64,000 nucleotides of DNA from Oerskovia merdavium (GCF_014836755.1 NZ_JACSQF010000006.1:103586-167585); one strand, 5' to 3'. Counted from the stretch's first letter, positions 33,348 to 47,047 are shown. Program-made: numbers and translations. Notes: a model not told the origin generated them from the letters alone.

Positions 33348-34019
33348 TCAGGCCTCGGCGACCTGGACGCCGAGCTCTCGCAGCCTCGCCCGCAGCCCCT
33401 CGACGTGCTCGAAGCGCAGCGTCCGGAACCCCAGCGCACGGGCGGTCGTGACGTTCGCCACGGAGTCGTCGACGAAGAGCGTGCGCGCGGGGTCCAGGGC
33501 GAAGCGCTCGGTCGCGACCTCGAAGATGCGCGGGTCCGGCTTGACGAGCCCCACCCGGCCCGAGACCAGCACGTCCTCCATGAGCCCGACCGCCGGGGCC
33601 GCGGGCTCGGCCTCGTGGAACATCTCCGCGGACCAGTTCGTCAGCCCGTACAGCCGGACACCGAGCGTGCGCAGCTCGCGCACCACCTCCTCGGTGCCGG
33701 GCACCGGACCGACCAGGCTCGCTGCGAAGTTCTCGGTGTACACGTCGAGGGTCTGCACGTGCTCGGGGTGGTGCTCCGCGAGCTCGCGGCGGGCGTCGGC
33801 CCAGGACCGGCCCGCGTCCTGACGCGCGTTGAACGTGGGGAAGTCGACGGCCTCGAAGAAGGCCTCGACGTCGGCACGGGCCATGCGTCCCTCGTAGGCC
33901 GCGTACGGGTCCCACGTCACCAGGACGTTGCCGAAGTCGAAGAGCACGGTGTCGATCGCCGGGGCGGGCGCGCTCCCCTCGGGCGCGCCGCCCGGGGTCG
34001 TGGACGTGGTGGGGTTCAC
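33348..34019 (-). CDS. HAD-family phosphatase (YihX-like)
   Basis: The product has 223 residues and is a haloacid dehalogenase-type hydrolase. Motif I is VLFDFGNVLVTWDP, the DxGN form of the YihX/HAD-IA group. Motif II is LTNWS, the Lys is in VGLVKPDPRIFEVA, and motif III is LFVDDSVANV. The GTG at 34019 overlaps the priA stop (GTGA). An N-terminal tail of about 20 Pro/Gly-rich residues is unconserved. A sugar-phosphate or similar small phosphate is the probable substrate; exact role unknown. Confidence 0.85.
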   Translation of the reverse strand: MNPTTSTTPGGAPEGSAPAPAIDTVLFDFGNVLVTWDPYAAYEGRMARADVEAFFEAVDFPTFNARQDAGRSWADARRELAEHHPEHVQTLDVYTENFAASLVGPVPGTEEVVRELRTLGVRLYGLTNWSAEMFHEAEPAAPAVGLMEDVLVSGRVGLVKPDPRIFEVATERFALDPARTLFVDDSVANVTTARALGFRTLRFEHVEGLRARLRELGVQVAEA

Positions 34020-36361
34020 AGCATCTCCTTGGGGTCGAGCTGGACGCGTACGCTCCCACCTTCTCGCTTGGCAGAGCGCACCGCGAGAGAGGCCGAGAGC
34101 TCGCGCGCGAGCCTGCGGCCCTCGCGCAGCGGCACGCGCACGATGGTGCGCACGGGCGGCTGCAGCGAGGGATCACGCCCAGGACCGCCGCGTGCGGGGC
34201 GCCCTGCCCCCTCGGCGACCTCCACGGGCCCCAGCGTCGTCGAGGCGTCCGCGAGGCCCACCCGGGCCACGACCGCGTCCACGGCCTGCCGGTCCCCCGT
34301 GACGGCGGCGACCCGCACCGCGGGCGGCAGGTCGAGCTCGCGGCGCTCGGCCAGCTCACGGTCCGCGAACCCGGCCGGGTCCCAGCGCACCAGGGCGTTG
34401 GTGGGCCCCGGTGCCGCGTCGCCCACGAGCAGCACCTGCCCGCCCTCGCGGGCCGAGCGCACCAGGCCCGCGGCCGCGAGCCAGCGGTGCAGGGCGTCCT
34501 GGGCGACCGCGAGCCCCACGTGCGCGGTGCTCAGCGCCGCGTCGAGCAGCAGCGCGGCGGCGTAGCCGCCCTCGGACACGGGCTCCGCGCCCGGGGTCGC
34601 CACGACCACGGCGGGACGCGGCCCGACGGCGGCGATCACCCCGCCCGGGGCGCTCGCGCCCGAGACGCGCACCGCGACGCCCGGGAAGGCACGGCCGAGC
34701 TCCTCGGCCGTACGTCCCGACCCGACCCGCACCGAGCGCAGGCCTGTCCAGTGGCACTCGTCGCACGACCACGCCCCGGCCAGGGCCCCGCACCACGCGC
34801 ACTGCGGCGGCGCCCCGGGACCAGGCAGCATGAGCGGCCCGTGGCACGTGCCGCAGTGCGCGGCCGTGCGGCAGCGGGCGCACGCCACGACGGGCATGTA
34901 GCCGGCACGCGGGACCTGGACCAGGACCGGCCCGGTGCCCAGGGCGTCCCGCACGGCCCGCCAGGCGGCGCTCGGCAGGCGCGCCGCGGCACCCGCGCCC
35001 TCGGACGCGAGCTCGACCGACGTCAGCGCCCGCACCCGCGGGGCCCGCGCGCGCAGGACCTCGCGCGGCGCGGCGACCTCCCGGGCCCAGCCCGACTCGA
35101 GCAGCGCCTGGGCCTGCACCGTGCGGCTGACCGAACCGAGCAGGAACGCGGCCCCCTCCAGCTCGCTGCGCAGCGCGAGGACCTCGCGGGCGTGCGGGTA
35201 CGGCGAGCGCGGCTCGGCGAGCGTCTCCTCACCGTCGTTCCAGCACACCACCAGCCCCAGGTCCTGCACGGGCGCGAACGCCGCGGCTCGCGTGCCGATC
35301 ACGATCGGGACCTCGCCGCGCAGCGCCGCGAGGAAGCTGCGGTACCGGGGTGAGGGCCCCTCGTCCGCGGTCAGCCGGACGAACTGCCCGTCCTGGCGAG
35401 CCGTGCGGGCCGTGTAGCCGGCGAGCTCGAGCGCCCGCGACATCTGGTCGACGTCCCGCGCGTCGGGCAGCACGACGAGCGCCCCGCGCCCGCCCGTCAC
35501 GGTCGCGCGCACGGCCTCGGCCAGGGCCAGGGCCCAGTGCTGGACGGCCTGCGCCGGGTCCTCCTCGCCGGCGCCGCGACCGCCCGCCGGACGATCACGG
35601 GGGACGGGCACGCCGTCGGCCACGCGGCCCGGCAGCGCCGTCCAGACCGCGCGCGGGCCCGACCCGCCGACCAGGTGGCTCAGGAACGCGGCCCCGCCGC
35701 GGTAGGGGGCCCACTCCGAGGGACGCGCCGGGCCGGAGGGCACCGGTGCCGCGGGGGCAGGCGGTGCCACCGTGGAAGCGGAGCCCGCGCGACCCGTCGG
35801 AGCACCGGTTGCCGCGGCGCTCGCGGCGCCCTCGTCACCAGTGCCCGGGTCCACCGGGGCGTCCGCGGTCGGCTGCTCGCTGCCCGACGGCGCCGCTTCC
35901 GCCCGCGCGTGACGCGGCGGGATCGCGAGGCGCAGCACGTCCGAGAGCGTGCCCGCGTAGTGGTCGGCGACCGTGCGGCACAGCTGCGCGACCTGCGGGG
36001 TGAGCACCTGCTCGGGTGAGACGAGGCGCTTGAGCGGTACGAGACGACCGTCGTGGTCGCTGCGGTCCGCACGGGCCAAGACGAATCCGTCGACCTCCTG
36101 CGGGCCGAACCGCGCCTTGACCCGGACCCCCGGCCGAGCGTCCGCGGCCATCGAGGCGGGCACCAGGTAGTCGAACGTGCGGTCCAGGTGGTGCGGCGAC
36201 AGGTCCAGGACCACGCGGGCGACCGGCTGGTCGCCCGCGATCTCCAGCGCGCCCACCGGGCGTGCGGCCTTGCCCGCGCGCCGGGCGCGCGGGGCCGCCT
36301 CGGGAGCGGGGAGCAGCGTGAGCTGCTCCCCTGCGTCCTCGGCGGTGTCCTGGCTGGTCAT
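34016..36361 (-). CDS. priA: Primosomal protein PriA, helicase-degenerate
   Basis: This is the replication restart protein PriA in its actinobacterial form, 781 residues. The N-terminal 3'-DNA-binding domain is clear (VARVVLDLSPHHLDRTFDYLVP, GVRVKARFGPQEVDGFVL). The zinc-binding Cys set is present (CARCRTAAHCGTCHGPLML, CAWCG, CDECHW). The helicase motifs are lost: there is no GxGKT loop, and the DEEH position reads CWNDGEETLAEP within a conserved context (VIGTRAAAFAPVQDLGLVV). A poorly conserved insert of about 80 residues lies near 165-245. It probably acts as a DNA-binding loader without helicase activity, as predicted for M. tuberculosis PriA. Confidence 0.93.
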   Translation of the reverse strand: MTSQDTAEDAGEQLTLLPAPEAAPRARRAGKAARPVGALEIAGDQPVARVVLDLSPHHLDRTFDYLVPASMAADARPGVRVKARFGPQEVDGFVLARADRSDHDGRLVPLKRLVSPEQVLTPQVAQLCRTVADHYAGTLSDVLRLAIPPRHARAEAAPSGSEQPTADAPVDPGTGDEGAASAAATGAPTGRAGSASTVAPPAPAAPVPSGPARPSEWAPYRGGAAFLSHLVGGSGPRAVWTALPGRVADGVPVPRDRPAGGRGAGEEDPAQAVQHWALALAEAVRATVTGGRGALVVLPDARDVDQMSRALELAGYTARTARQDGQFVRLTADEGPSPRYRSFLAALRGEVPIVIGTRAAAFAPVQDLGLVVCWNDGEETLAEPRSPYPHAREVLALRSELEGAAFLLGSVSRTVQAQALLESGWAREVAAPREVLRARAPRVRALTSVELASEGAGAAARLPSAAWRAVRDALGTGPVLVQVPRAGYMPVVACARCRTAAHCGTCHGPLMLPGPGAPPQCAWCGALAGAWSCDECHWTGLRSVRVGSGRTAEELGRAFPGVAVRVSGASAPGGVIAAVGPRPAVVVATPGAEPVSEGGYAAALLLDAALSTAHVGLAVAQDALHRWLAAAGLVRSAREGGQVLLVGDAAPGPTNALVRWDPAGFADRELAERRELDLPPAVRVAAVTGDRQAVDAVVARVGLADASTTLGPVEVAEGAGRPARGGPGRDPSLQPPVRTIVRVPLREGRRLARELSASLAVRSAKREGGSVRVQLDPKEML

Positions 36362-36413
36362 CGCCCTATCTCAGCACGCGCCACCCACACCGGGGAAGCC
36401 GGTGCGCCCCGGC

Positions 36414-37622
36414 TCAGACGGCAGCCTGGAGCGCGGCGACGCGGTCCGTGCGCTCCCACGTGAAGTCGGGCAGCTCGCGACCGAAGTGACCGTACGCAGC
36501 GGTCTGCGAGTAGATGGGACGAAGAAGGTCCAGGTCCGCGATGATCGCGGCCGGGCGCAGGTCGAAGACCTCGTCGATCGCGGCACGGATGCGCTCGACC
36601 GGGACCGTCTCGGTGCCGAACGTCTCGACGTACAGGCCCACGGGGTGCGCCTTGCCGATCGCGTACGCGACCTGGACCTCGCAGCGGCGCGCGAGCCCCG
36701 CCGCGACGACGTTCTTGGCGACCCAGCGCGTGGCGTACGCGGCCGAACGGTCGACCTTCGACGGGTCCTTGCCCGAGAAGGCGCCGCCACCGTGACGGGC
36801 CATGCCGCCGTACGTGTCGACGATGATCTTGCGGCCGGTCAGCCCGGCATCGCCCTGGGGGCCGCCGATGACGAACTTGCCGGTCGGGTTCACGAGCAGG
36901 CGGAAGTCCGCGACGTCCAGGTCCAGCCCGGCGACGACCGGGGCCACGACGAGCTCGGCGACCTGGGCGCGCAGCGTCTCCTGCAGCACGTCCTCGTCGT
37001 GCTGGGTCGAGAGCACCACGGTGTCGAGGCGGACGGCACGGTCCCCGTCGTAGCCGATCGTCACCTGCGTCTTGCCGTCGGGGCGCAGGCCCGGCAGCGA
37101 CCCGTCCTTGCGGACCAGCGCGAGGCGCTCGGCCAGGCGGTGCGCGAGGAAGATCGGCAGGGGCAGGAGCGTGGGGGTCTCGTCGCTCGCGTAGCCGAAC
37201 ATCAGGCCCTGGTCGCCGGCGCCCTGGGCGTCGAGCGGGTCACGCGAGATGCTCGGGCCCGAGGAGTCGTCTCGCTCCTCCAGGCTCTTGTCGACGCCCT
37301 GCGCGATGTCCGGGGACTGCTGGCCGATCGAGACCGACACGCCGCACGAGTCGCCGTCGAAGCCGATCGCGGAGGACGTGTACCCGATGCCCTTGACGAC
37401 GTCGCGGATGATCTGCGGGATCTCGACGTACGCGTTGGTCGTCACCTCCCCCGCGACGTGGACCAGGCCCGTGGTGACCATGGTCTCGACCGCGACGCGC
37501 GAGGTGGGGTCCTGCTCGAGGAGCGCATCGAGGATCGCGTCGGAGATCTGGTCACAGACCTTGTCCGGGTGGCCTTCCGTCACGGACTCGGACGTGAACA
37601 GGCGCAGGTCGTCAGAACTCAT
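36414..37622 (-). CDS. metK: S-adenosylmethionine synthetase
   Basis: It makes SAM from methionine and ATP. The 402-residue product has the N-terminal [24 protein letters not shown], the motif [12 protein letters not shown] and the P-loop [19 protein letters not shown]. The ATG at 37622 is the usual start ([21 protein letters not shown]). The gene lies between coaBC and priA, as in mycobacteria. A short hairpin (CGGGG/CCCCG) follows the stop. Confidence 0.98.
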   Translation of the reverse strand: MSSDDLRLFTSESVTEGHPDKVCDQISDAILDALLEQDPTSRVAVETMVTTGLVHVAGEVTTNAYVEIPQIIRDVVKGIGYTSSAIGFDGDSCGVSVSIGQQSPDIAQGVDKSLEERDDSSGPSISRDPLDAQGAGDQGLMFGYASDETPTLLPLPIFLAHRLAERLALVRKDGSLPGLRPDGKTQVTIGYDGDRAVRLDTVVLSTQHDEDVLQETLRAQVAELVVAPVVAGLDLDVADFRLLVNPTGKFVIGGPQGDAGLTGRKIIVDTYGGMARHGGGAFSGKDPSKVDRSAAYATRWVAKNVVAAGLARRCEVQVAYAIGKAHPVGLYVETFGTETVPVERIRAAIDEVFDLRPAAIIADLDLLRPIYSQTAAYGHFGRELPDFTWERTDRVAALQAAV

Positions 37623-37687
37623 GGGATCCAGCGTACTGTCCCGCTAGGTGATACGCGGCATCCGACCACTGAGACGTGAAGGAGATC

Positions 37688-38923
37688 TCAGTCCGTGGTC
37701 GCGGCGAGCGGCGGCGAGAGCTTGAGGACCGCGTCCCACACCGCGTCCGCGACCTCGCGCTTGGACCCGGCGGCCTGGGCGACGGTCTCGCCCTGCGCGT
37801 CGACGATCGTGACCTCGTTGGTGTCCGTACCGAACCCTCGCCCGCCACCGACGGGGTTGATCACCAGCAGGTCGGCACCCTTGCGGCGCGCCTTGGCGCG
37901 GCCGTGGTGCAGGACGTCGCCGGTGTCGTCGCCAGTCTCGGCGGCGAACCCGACCACGACCTGCCCGGGGCGCAGGCGTTCGCGTGCCAGCTCGGCCAGG
38001 ATGTCCGGGTTCTCGACGAGCTCGATGGGCGCGGGCCCCTGGCCCGGCACCTTCTTGATCTTGGCCCCCGGGGTCCGGGCCGGACGGAAGTCCGCGACCG
38101 CGGCGGTCATGACCACCACGTCGGCGTCAGGCGCGACCGCGCGGACGGCGTCACGCAGCTCGGCCGTGGACCCCACGCGCACGACGTCCGCGATCCCGTC
38201 GAGCGGCTCGGTCAGGTTCGCCCCGACGAGGGTTACGTCCGCTCCACGGTCCTGGGCCACGCGCGCGAGCGCGATCCCCTGGCGTCCGCTCGAGAGGTTC
38301 CCGATGAAGCGCACCGGGTCGATCGGTTCGCGCGTTCCGCCCGCCGAGACCACCACGCGCAGCCCGGCCAGGTCCTGCGGAGCCCCGCCGGTGCCCGCCC
38401 GACCGGCGACCTCGAGCGCGACGCGGGCGATGTCCTCGGGCTCGGGCAGGCGCCCGGGACCCGTGTCCTTGCCCGTGAGCCGGCCGCTGGCCGGCTCGAT
38501 CACGTGGACGCCGCGTGAGCGCAGGGTCGCGACGTTGGCCACGGTCGCCGGGTGCTGCCACATCTCGGTGTGCATGGCCGGAGCCATGACCACGGGGCAG
38601 TGCACGGTCAGGAGGGTCGAGGTGAGGAGGTCGTCGGCACGGCCCGCGGCCGCGCGCGCGAGGAGGTCCGCCGTGGCGGGGGCGACGATCACCAGGTCCG
38701 CGCCCTGGCCGAGCGCGACGTGCGCGACCTGCGGGACGTCGTCGAACACCTCGGTGCTGACCTTCTCGCCCGACAGCGCCTCGAACGTGGGCGCGCCGAC
38801 GAAGCGCAGGGCGGAGGCGGTGGGGACGACTCGTACCCGGTGACCCTGCTCACGCAGGAGACGCAGCAGGAGGACGGCCTTGTAGGCCGCCACTCCCCCG
38901 CTGACACCCAGCAGGATCCTCAT
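37688..38923 (-). CDS. coaBC: Phosphopantothenoylcysteine decarboxylase/synthase CoaBC
   Basis: A fused enzyme of coenzyme A synthesis. The N-terminal flavin-dependent decarboxylase (CoaC) has ILLGVSGGVAAYKAVLLLR, the catalytic His in HVALGQGADLVIVAPATAD and the PAMHTEMW loop. The C-terminal synthase (CoaB) starts LRVVVSAGGTREPIDPVRFIGNLSSGRQG and carries TAAVADFRP and KIKK. The 411-residue length is normal. The ATG at 38923 has GGGAGGG 13 bases upstream. It follows rpoZ, a conserved gene pair. Confidence 0.97.
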   Translation of the reverse strand: MRILLGVSGGVAAYKAVLLLRLLREQGHRVRVVPTASALRFVGAPTFEALSGEKVSTEVFDDVPQVAHVALGQGADLVIVAPATADLLARAAAGRADDLLTSTLLTVHCPVVMAPAMHTEMWQHPATVANVATLRSRGVHVIEPASGRLTGKDTGPGRLPEPEDIARVALEVAGRAGTGGAPQDLAGLRVVVSAGGTREPIDPVRFIGNLSSGRQGIALARVAQDRGADVTLVGANLTEPLDGIADVVRVGSTAELRDAVRAVAPDADVVVMTAAVADFRPARTPGAKIKKVPGQGPAPIELVENPDILAELARERLRPGQVVVGFAAETGDDTGDVLHHGRAKARRKGADLLVINPVGGGRGFGTDTNEVTIVDAQGETVAQAAGSKREVADAVWDAVLKLSPPLAATTD

Positions 38924-38990
38924 CGGTACGAGCCCTCCCTCGCGCCCACGCCTCGCACAGAACGTCCGTCCGCCCGGAGGCGGTCGACGA

Positions 38991-39263
38991 TCAGGGAGCC
39001 GGGACGTCCACGGTCTCGATGGTGAGCAGGCCCTGGTTGATCTCGCGCATCGCGATCGACAGCGGCTTCTCCTGGTTGCGGGTCTCGACGAGCGGGCCCA
39101 CGTTCTCCAGCAGGCCCTCGTTGAGCTGGGAGTAGTACGCGTTGATCTGGCGCGCACGCTTGGCGGCGTAGATCACGAGCGCGTACTTGGAGTCGGCGCG
39201 CTCCAGCAGCTTGTCGATGGGCGGGTCGGTGATGCCCTCGGGGGCGGCGATGGTTCCGGACAC
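38991..39263 (-). CDS. rpoZ: RNA polymerase omega subunit
   Basis: A small subunit that helps assemble and stabilise RNA polymerase. The 90-residue product has the family core [43 protein letters not shown] and ends in [16 protein letters not shown]. The GTG at 39263 follows GGAGTGAGACT. It is upstream of coaBC and downstream of gmk, the standard actinobacterial order. Confidence 0.97.
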   Translation of the reverse strand: MSGTIAAPEGITDPPIDKLLERADSKYALVIYAAKRARQINAYYSQLNEGLLENVGPLVETRNQEKPLSIAMREINQGLLTIETVDVPAP

Positions 39264-39445
39264 AGTCTCACTCCGTGAGTCAGGGGGACCTGCGACGGTC
39301 TGTCAGGGCCGGTGCAGGATGGATGGTTCAGGTACGACGTGCGGACCTTGTACAGCGGGTCGATCACGAGGTTGCGCGCGCTCAGCACGCACGCGCCTGA
39401 CGACCAGTCTACTGGGCAGGCACAAATCCTCCCGAGGGACCGATC

Positions 39446-39467
39446 GCCCTGCCTGCCGGGGCAGGGC
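39446..39467 (-). terminator. Hairpin after gmk
   Basis: GCCCTGCC (39446-39453) and GGCAGGGC (39460-39467) form an 8-bp stem 22 bases past the gmk stop. Confidence 0.55.
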
Positions 39468-39488
39468 CGGGCGTGGTCGCGGGTCGCG

Positions 39489-40112
39489 TCAGGCGACGGG
39501 CGTCAGGCCCATGGCCTCGACGAGCGCGTCGGTCGCCCGGTGCACCTCGTCGTTGACGATCACGACGTCGAACTCGGGCTCTGCGGCCAGCTCGACGCGT
39601 GCGGTCGCCAGGCGGCGCTCGCGCTCCTCGGGTCCCTCCGTGCCACGGCCCACGAGGCGCCGCTCGAGCTCCTCCCAGCTGGGCGGGGCCAGGAACACGA
39701 ACCGTGCCTCCGGCATGGAGGCACGGACCTGGCGCGCGCCCTGGAGGTCGATCTCCAGCAGGGCGGGAACGCCCGCCGCCAGCTTCTCCTCGACCGGGCG
39801 ACGCGGGGTGCCGTACCGGTTGCGCCCGTGCACCACGGCCCACTCGAGCATCTCGCCCTCGGCGACCAGGCGGTCGAACTCCTCGGCCGAGATGAAGTGG
39901 TAGTGGACGCCGTCCACCTCGCCCGGGCGCGCCTCGCGGGTCGTCGCGGACACGGAGAGCCACACCTGCGGGTAGCGGGCGCGGATGTCCGCGGACACGG
40001 TCCCCTTCCCGACGGCGGTCGGGCCCGCCAGGACGGTCAGGCGGGCAGGGTGCTGTGGTGCGGCGGGTGACGAGGCAACCGGCGCAGCGGGTGAAGCGGA
40101 AATGTCAGCCAA
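39489..40112 (-). CDS. gmk: Guanylate kinase
   Basis: It phosphorylates GMP to GDP. The 207-residue product has the P-loop [12 protein letters not shown], the GMP-binding part [21 protein letters not shown], and [15 protein letters not shown]. The frame begins with TTG at 40112, overlapping the mihF stop by 8 bases, with GAGAGG only two bases before. No better ATG or GTG lies before the P-loop, so the TTG start is plausible but uncertain; the first 25 residues are Ala/Pro/Ser-rich and unconserved. Confidence 0.94.
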   Translation of the reverse strand: MADISASPAAPVASSPAAPQHPARLTVLAGPTAVGKGTVSADIRARYPQVWLSVSATTREARPGEVDGVHYHFISAEEFDRLVAEGEMLEWAVVHGRNRYGTPRRPVEEKLAAGVPALLEIDLQGARQVRASMPEARFVFLAPPSWEELERRLVGRGTEGPEERERRLATARVELAAEPEFDVVIVNDEVHRATDALVEAMGLTPVA

Positions 40113-40416
40113 ACCTCTCGATGAGCGCCGCGGACTGGTGAGGTCCCAGCCCGCGGACGCGACGCGTCTCGGCGATCCCGATCTCTTCCATGATCGCCCG
40201 GGCCTTCACCTTACCTACGCCGGGGAGCGACTCCAGCAGCGCGACGACGCGCAGCTTGCCGATCACGTCGTCGGTGCGCCCCTGCTCGATCACCTCAGCG
40301 AGGGAGCCCTGGGAGTACTTCAACCGGTTCTTGACCTCGGCGCGCGCTCGGCGCGCCTCGGCCGCCTTCTCGAGATTGGCCGCGCGCTGCTCGGGGGTCA
40401 GGGATGGTAGTGCCAC
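40105..40416 (-). CDS. mihF: Integration host factor, actinobacterial type (mIHF)
   Basis: A nucleoid-associated DNA-bending protein unrelated to the alpha/beta IHF of E. coli. The 103-residue product shows [38 protein letters not shown] and the H2TH DNA-binding part [31 protein letters not shown]. The GTG at 40416 is chosen, with AGGTGA at six bases; another GTG three codons earlier lies inside that SD sequence. It is coupled to gmk, the usual pair. Confidence 0.96.
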   Translation of the reverse strand: MALPSLTPEQRAANLEKAAEARRARAEVKNRLKYSQGSLAEVIEQGRTDDVIGKLRVVALLESLPGVGKVKARAIMEEIGIAETRRVRGLGPHQSAALIERFG

Positions 40417-40458
40417 GCAAGTCACCTACTTGTCCTCAGACGGATGGGCCCACACGTG

Positions 40459-40493
40459 CACCGGGGCCACCCACCGGATCACGAGCCCCGGTG
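40459..40493 (-). terminator. Terminator after the tyrosine phosphatase gene
   Basis: CACCGGGG (40459-40466) pairs with CCCCGGTG (40486-40493), between the phosphatase stop (40544) and mihF. Confidence 0.5.
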
Positions 40494-40543
40494 GCGACCT
40501 CGACACCTTCGAAACTAGTCACACCTGGCAGGTCAGGCAACGC

Positions 40544-41425
40544 TCACACGCCCTGAGCAGCGAACTTCCTGACGATCTTCTCCCTGGTCGCAGGCCCGAC
40601 GCCGCACGCCTCGAGGTACCCGTCGATGCTCCCGAACTCCTTCTCGGCCAGCTCCCAGGCGCCCAGGAGGTACTCCGGCTCGACGCCCAGCAGGGGCGTC
40701 AGGGCCTCCTTGTCCAGCCCGGGGATCGGGGGGATCACGGCCGCGATCCCGTCGACCGCGGCCCCGCTCGCGAGGTACTCGGCGAGTCGGTCCTCGTCGC
40801 TCACGCCGCAGACGTACTGGACGAGCGCGACGATCCACCCGGTACGGTCCTTGCCCGCCGAGCAGTGCACGACGACCGCCCCGTCCGCGTCCGCGACGTC
40901 CTGGAGAGCCTCACCCACGGTCCGGCGGATCCCCGGGTCCGTGACGAACGTCGCATAGACGCCGTGCATCATGGCGCGGGCCAGCGCCTGCGGGTCCTTC
41001 GACCCGATCAGCTGGGCGATCATGGCCGCGGTGTCGGCCGAGCGCTCCTCGCCGGCGGTCGCGCCGTCCGCGCCACCAGGCCCTGCGTCCGAGCCGCGCA
41101 ACGCGTGCCCGACGCCGGCGCCCGGGTCCATCCGTCGAGGAACCACGCGCGTGGTCGCCGGGACGACGTCCTGCCCGTCGCGCTCGACCTCGTCCTCACC
41201 ACGCAGGTCCAGGTCGACGGTCACCCCGAGGGCCTCGAGAGCCGCGACGCCCTCGGGGGTCAGGCGGGACAGGCCGGCGGTGCGCAGCAGCACCCCGGTC
41301 CGCAACGGCTCGGTGGCGCCGACGGGCACGGCGCGCCCGCCCACGTCGCGGGCGTTCCAGGTCCCGGGGATGTCGAGGGCCCCGGGGTCGTCCGTCCGGG
41401 CGTCTGCAGCGAGAGAGGAAGTCAT
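40544..41425 (-). CDS. Protein tyrosine/serine phosphatase (PtpB-like)
   Basis: The product has 293 residues. The catalytic loop VVVHCSAGKDRTGWIVAL is C-x5-R with the K-D-R variant of the PtpB/IphP group, which also dephosphorylates Ser/Thr and phosphoinositides. The start of the domain is IPGTWNARDVGGRAVPVGATEPLRTGVLLRTAGLSRLTPEG. No secretion signal is visible. The ATG at 41425 is preceded by a GAGAGAGGAAG site. It stands between pyrF and mihF, where other actinobacteria have unrelated genes, so it is an insertion in a conserved block. Target unknown. Confidence 0.88.
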   Translation of the reverse strand: MTSSLAADARTDDPGALDIPGTWNARDVGGRAVPVGATEPLRTGVLLRTAGLSRLTPEGVAALEALGVTVDLDLRGEDEVERDGQDVVPATTRVVPRRMDPGAGVGHALRGSDAGPGGADGATAGEERSADTAAMIAQLIGSKDPQALARAMMHGVYATFVTDPGIRRTVGEALQDVADADGAVVVHCSAGKDRTGWIVALVQYVCGVSDEDRLAEYLASGAAVDGIAAVIPPIPGLDKEALTPLLGVEPEYLLGAWELAEKEFGSIDGYLEACGVGPATREKIVRKFAAQGV

Positions 41426-41487
41426 GGGGCGAGTCTTTCAGGTGGCGTCAAGAGCTGCCGCACGGCACGTCACGTGCCGCAGCACGC

Positions 41488-41527
41488 CCGAGGGGGCGCC
41501 CACCGGGATCGATGGGCGCCCCCTCGG
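41488..41527 (-). terminator. Terminator at the end of the pyrimidine operon
   Basis: The arms CCGAGGGGGCGCCCA (41488-41502) and TGGGCGCCCCCTCGG (41513-41527) form a perfect 15-bp stem, 26 bases past the pyrF stop. A second small palindrome (CGGCACGT, ACGTGCCG) lies at 41463-41479. Confidence 0.8.
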
Positions 41528-41552
41528 ACGTGCGCGAGCGTGCCGCAGGCAT

Positions 41553-42436
41553 TCAGCCGCGCAGCGCCTCGGCTGCCTCGCGTGAAGCGGCTCGGGCGGC
41601 CTCGAGGAGCGAGGCAGCGTCGGGCCCTGCCGCGAGCACGCCGCGCGAGGACGACGCGAGCACCTGGCGGCGGGCGTCGCCGAACACCGCGGCAAGCTCG
41701 GTAGCCCCCGCACCCTGTGCCCCGACGCCAGGAGCCAGCAGCGGACCGTTGACGGCAGGCAGGTCCACCCCGGTGTTGCGAGCCGCGTCACCGATGGTCG
41801 CGCCCACGACCAGGCCGATCGACCCGAGCGGGTCGGCGCCCTCGTTGAGAGCCGCGGCCTCCGCCGCGATGCGCGCGGCGACCGAGCGGACGTCGGCCCC
41901 GGCCCCCGTGCGGGCGTGCTGGACCTGCGCGCCCTCCGGGTTGGACGTCAGGCACAGCACGAACAGCCCGCGCCCCGACTCGAGCGCGGCCTCCACCGCA
42001 GGGGTCAGCGAGCCGAACCCGAGGTACGGCGAGACGGTCAGGGCGTCGCCCGCGAGCGGCGAGCCGTCGCGCAGGTAGGCGTCCGCGTATCCCGCCATGG
42101 TCGACCCGATGTCGCCACGCTTGGCATCGACGATCGTCAGCGTCCCGGAGGGCCCCGCGGCCGCCGCGGCGGCCAGGACCTCCTCGAGAGCCGCGACCCC
42201 GCGCGAGCCGTGGCGCTCGAACAGCGCCGACTGCGGCTTGAGCGCGGCGACGTGCCCGCCCAGGGCCTCCACGACCCGCAGGCCGAACTCACGGACTCCC
42301 GTGGCGTCGTCGGGCAGGCCCCACGCCGCGAGCAGACCCGGGTGCGGGTCGATACCCACGCACAGCGGCCCGTGGGAGTCCATGGCCGCGGCGAGCCGCT
42401 CCCCGAAGGGCCGGCGCGCCCCGGTCACCGCGGCGC

Positions 42437-42440
<4 letters not shown>
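41553..42440 (-). CDS. pyrF: Orotidine 5'-phosphate decarboxylase
   Basis: The last enzyme of UMP synthesis. The 295-residue product is the long (group III) form found in actinobacteria. The active-site stretch is [14 protein letters not shown] (Lys and Asp). Substrate regions include [48 protein letters not shown] and APGVGAQGA. The GTG at 42440 overlaps the carB stop (GTGA). Last gene of the pyr operon. Confidence 0.96.
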
Positions 42441-45784
<3,344 letters not shown>

Positions 45785-45787
45785 GGC

Positions 45788-47047
45788 TCAGATCTCACTT
45801 TCGGAGGACGGGGTGACCGGGGCGGCGTTCGTCGCGGAGCCGGAGGCCCCTGCGGAGTCGCGCATCAGGTCGAGGAAGCGGTCGAAGAGGTAGGCGGCGT
45901 CGTGCGGGCCCGCGGCGGCCTCGGGGTGGTACTGCACCGAGAAGGCCGGGCGGTCGAGGCACGCGAGCCCCTCGACGACCTGGTCGTTGAGACCGATGTG
46001 CGAGACGACGACGCGGCCGTAGCGCCCGCCGTCGTGCGGGGCGACCGACTCCCCGTCGCGCGGGGCGTCGACGGCGAAGCCGTGGTTGTGCGCCGTGACC
46101 TCGACCTTGCCCGTGGTGCGGTCGAGCACGGGCTGGTTGATGCCGCGGTGGCCGTAGCCCAGCTTGTAGGTGCCGTAGCCGAGCGCGCGGCCCAGGATCT
46201 GGTTGCCGAAGCAGATGCCGAAGTACGGGATGCCGCGGTCGAGGACCGCGCGCAGCAGCTCGACCTCGGTCGTCGCCGCGCCCGGGTCGCCCGGGCCGTT
46301 CGAGAAGAACACGCCGTCGGGCGCGAGCGCGACGATCTGGTCGATCGTGGTCGTGCTCGGCACGACGTGCACCCGCACGCCGCGCTCGGCGAGGCGCTGG
46401 GGAGTCATGGCCTTGATGCCCAGGTCGACCGCGACGACCGTCGCGACCGGCTCCTGACCGGCGTGCTCGCCCGAGGGCTCGACGACGTACGCCTCGGGCG
46501 TGCTGACCTCGCGGGCCAGGTCTGCGCCCGTCATGGCCGGGGCCGAGCGGACGAGCTCGACGAGCTCCTCCGTGGGACGCGGGTGGCCGCCGCGACGCAG
46601 GTCCTCGCCCGAGAAGATGCCCGCACGCATGGTGCCGAGCTCGCGCAGGTGGCGCGTGAGCGCACGCGTGTCGATCGAGCTGATGCCCACGACGCCCTGC
46701 GCCGCGAGGTCCTCGTCGAGCGAGCGCGTCGCGCGCCAGTTCGAGGCACGGCGCGCGGGGTCGCGCACCACGTAGCCGCTGACCCAGATGCGGGTCGACT
46801 CGGCGTCCTCGTCGTTGACTCCCGTGTTCCCGATGTGGGGGGCCGTCATGACGACGATCTGGCGGTGGTAGGACGGGTCGGTCAGCGTCTCCTGGTAGCC
46901 GGTCATGCCGGTGTTGAAGACGATCTCGCCGAACGTCGTGCCGCGGGCCCCGTAGGCCAGGCCCGTCAGGGTCGTGCCGTCCTCGAGGACCAGGACCGCG
47001 GTCCGGTCGTCGGCCTGGGCGTCCGTGCTGGGGGTCGAGATGCTCAC
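45788..47047 (-). CDS. carA: Carbamoyl-phosphate synthase small subunit (glutaminase)
   Basis: It hydrolyses glutamine to feed ammonia to CarB. The 419-residue product has the N-terminal CPSase small domain ([44 protein letters not shown]) and a class I amidotransferase triad: Cys in [14 protein letters not shown], His and Glu in [13 protein letters not shown]. The GTG at 47047 overlaps the stop of the PH-like gene (GTGA). The C-terminal tail is Ser/Ala-rich. Confidence 0.97.
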   Translation of the reverse strand: MSISTPSTDAQADDRTAVLVLEDGTTLTGLAYGARGTTFGEIVFNTGMTGYQETLTDPSYHRQIVVMTAPHIGNTGVNDEDAESTRIWVSGYVVRDPARRASNWRATRSLDEDLAAQGVVGISSIDTRALTRHLRELGTMRAGIFSGEDLRRGGHPRPTEELVELVRSAPAMTGADLAREVSTPEAYVVEPSGEHAGQEPVATVVAVDLGIKAMTPQRLAERGVRVHVVPSTTTIDQIVALAPDGVFFSNGPGDPGAATTEVELLRAVLDRGIPYFGICFGNQILGRALGYGTYKLGYGHRGINQPVLDRTTGKVEVTAHNHGFAVDAPRDGESVAPHDGGRYGRVVVSHIGLNDQVVEGLACLDRPAFSVQYHPEAAAGPHDAAYLFDRFLDLMRDSAGASGSATNAAPVTPSSESEI

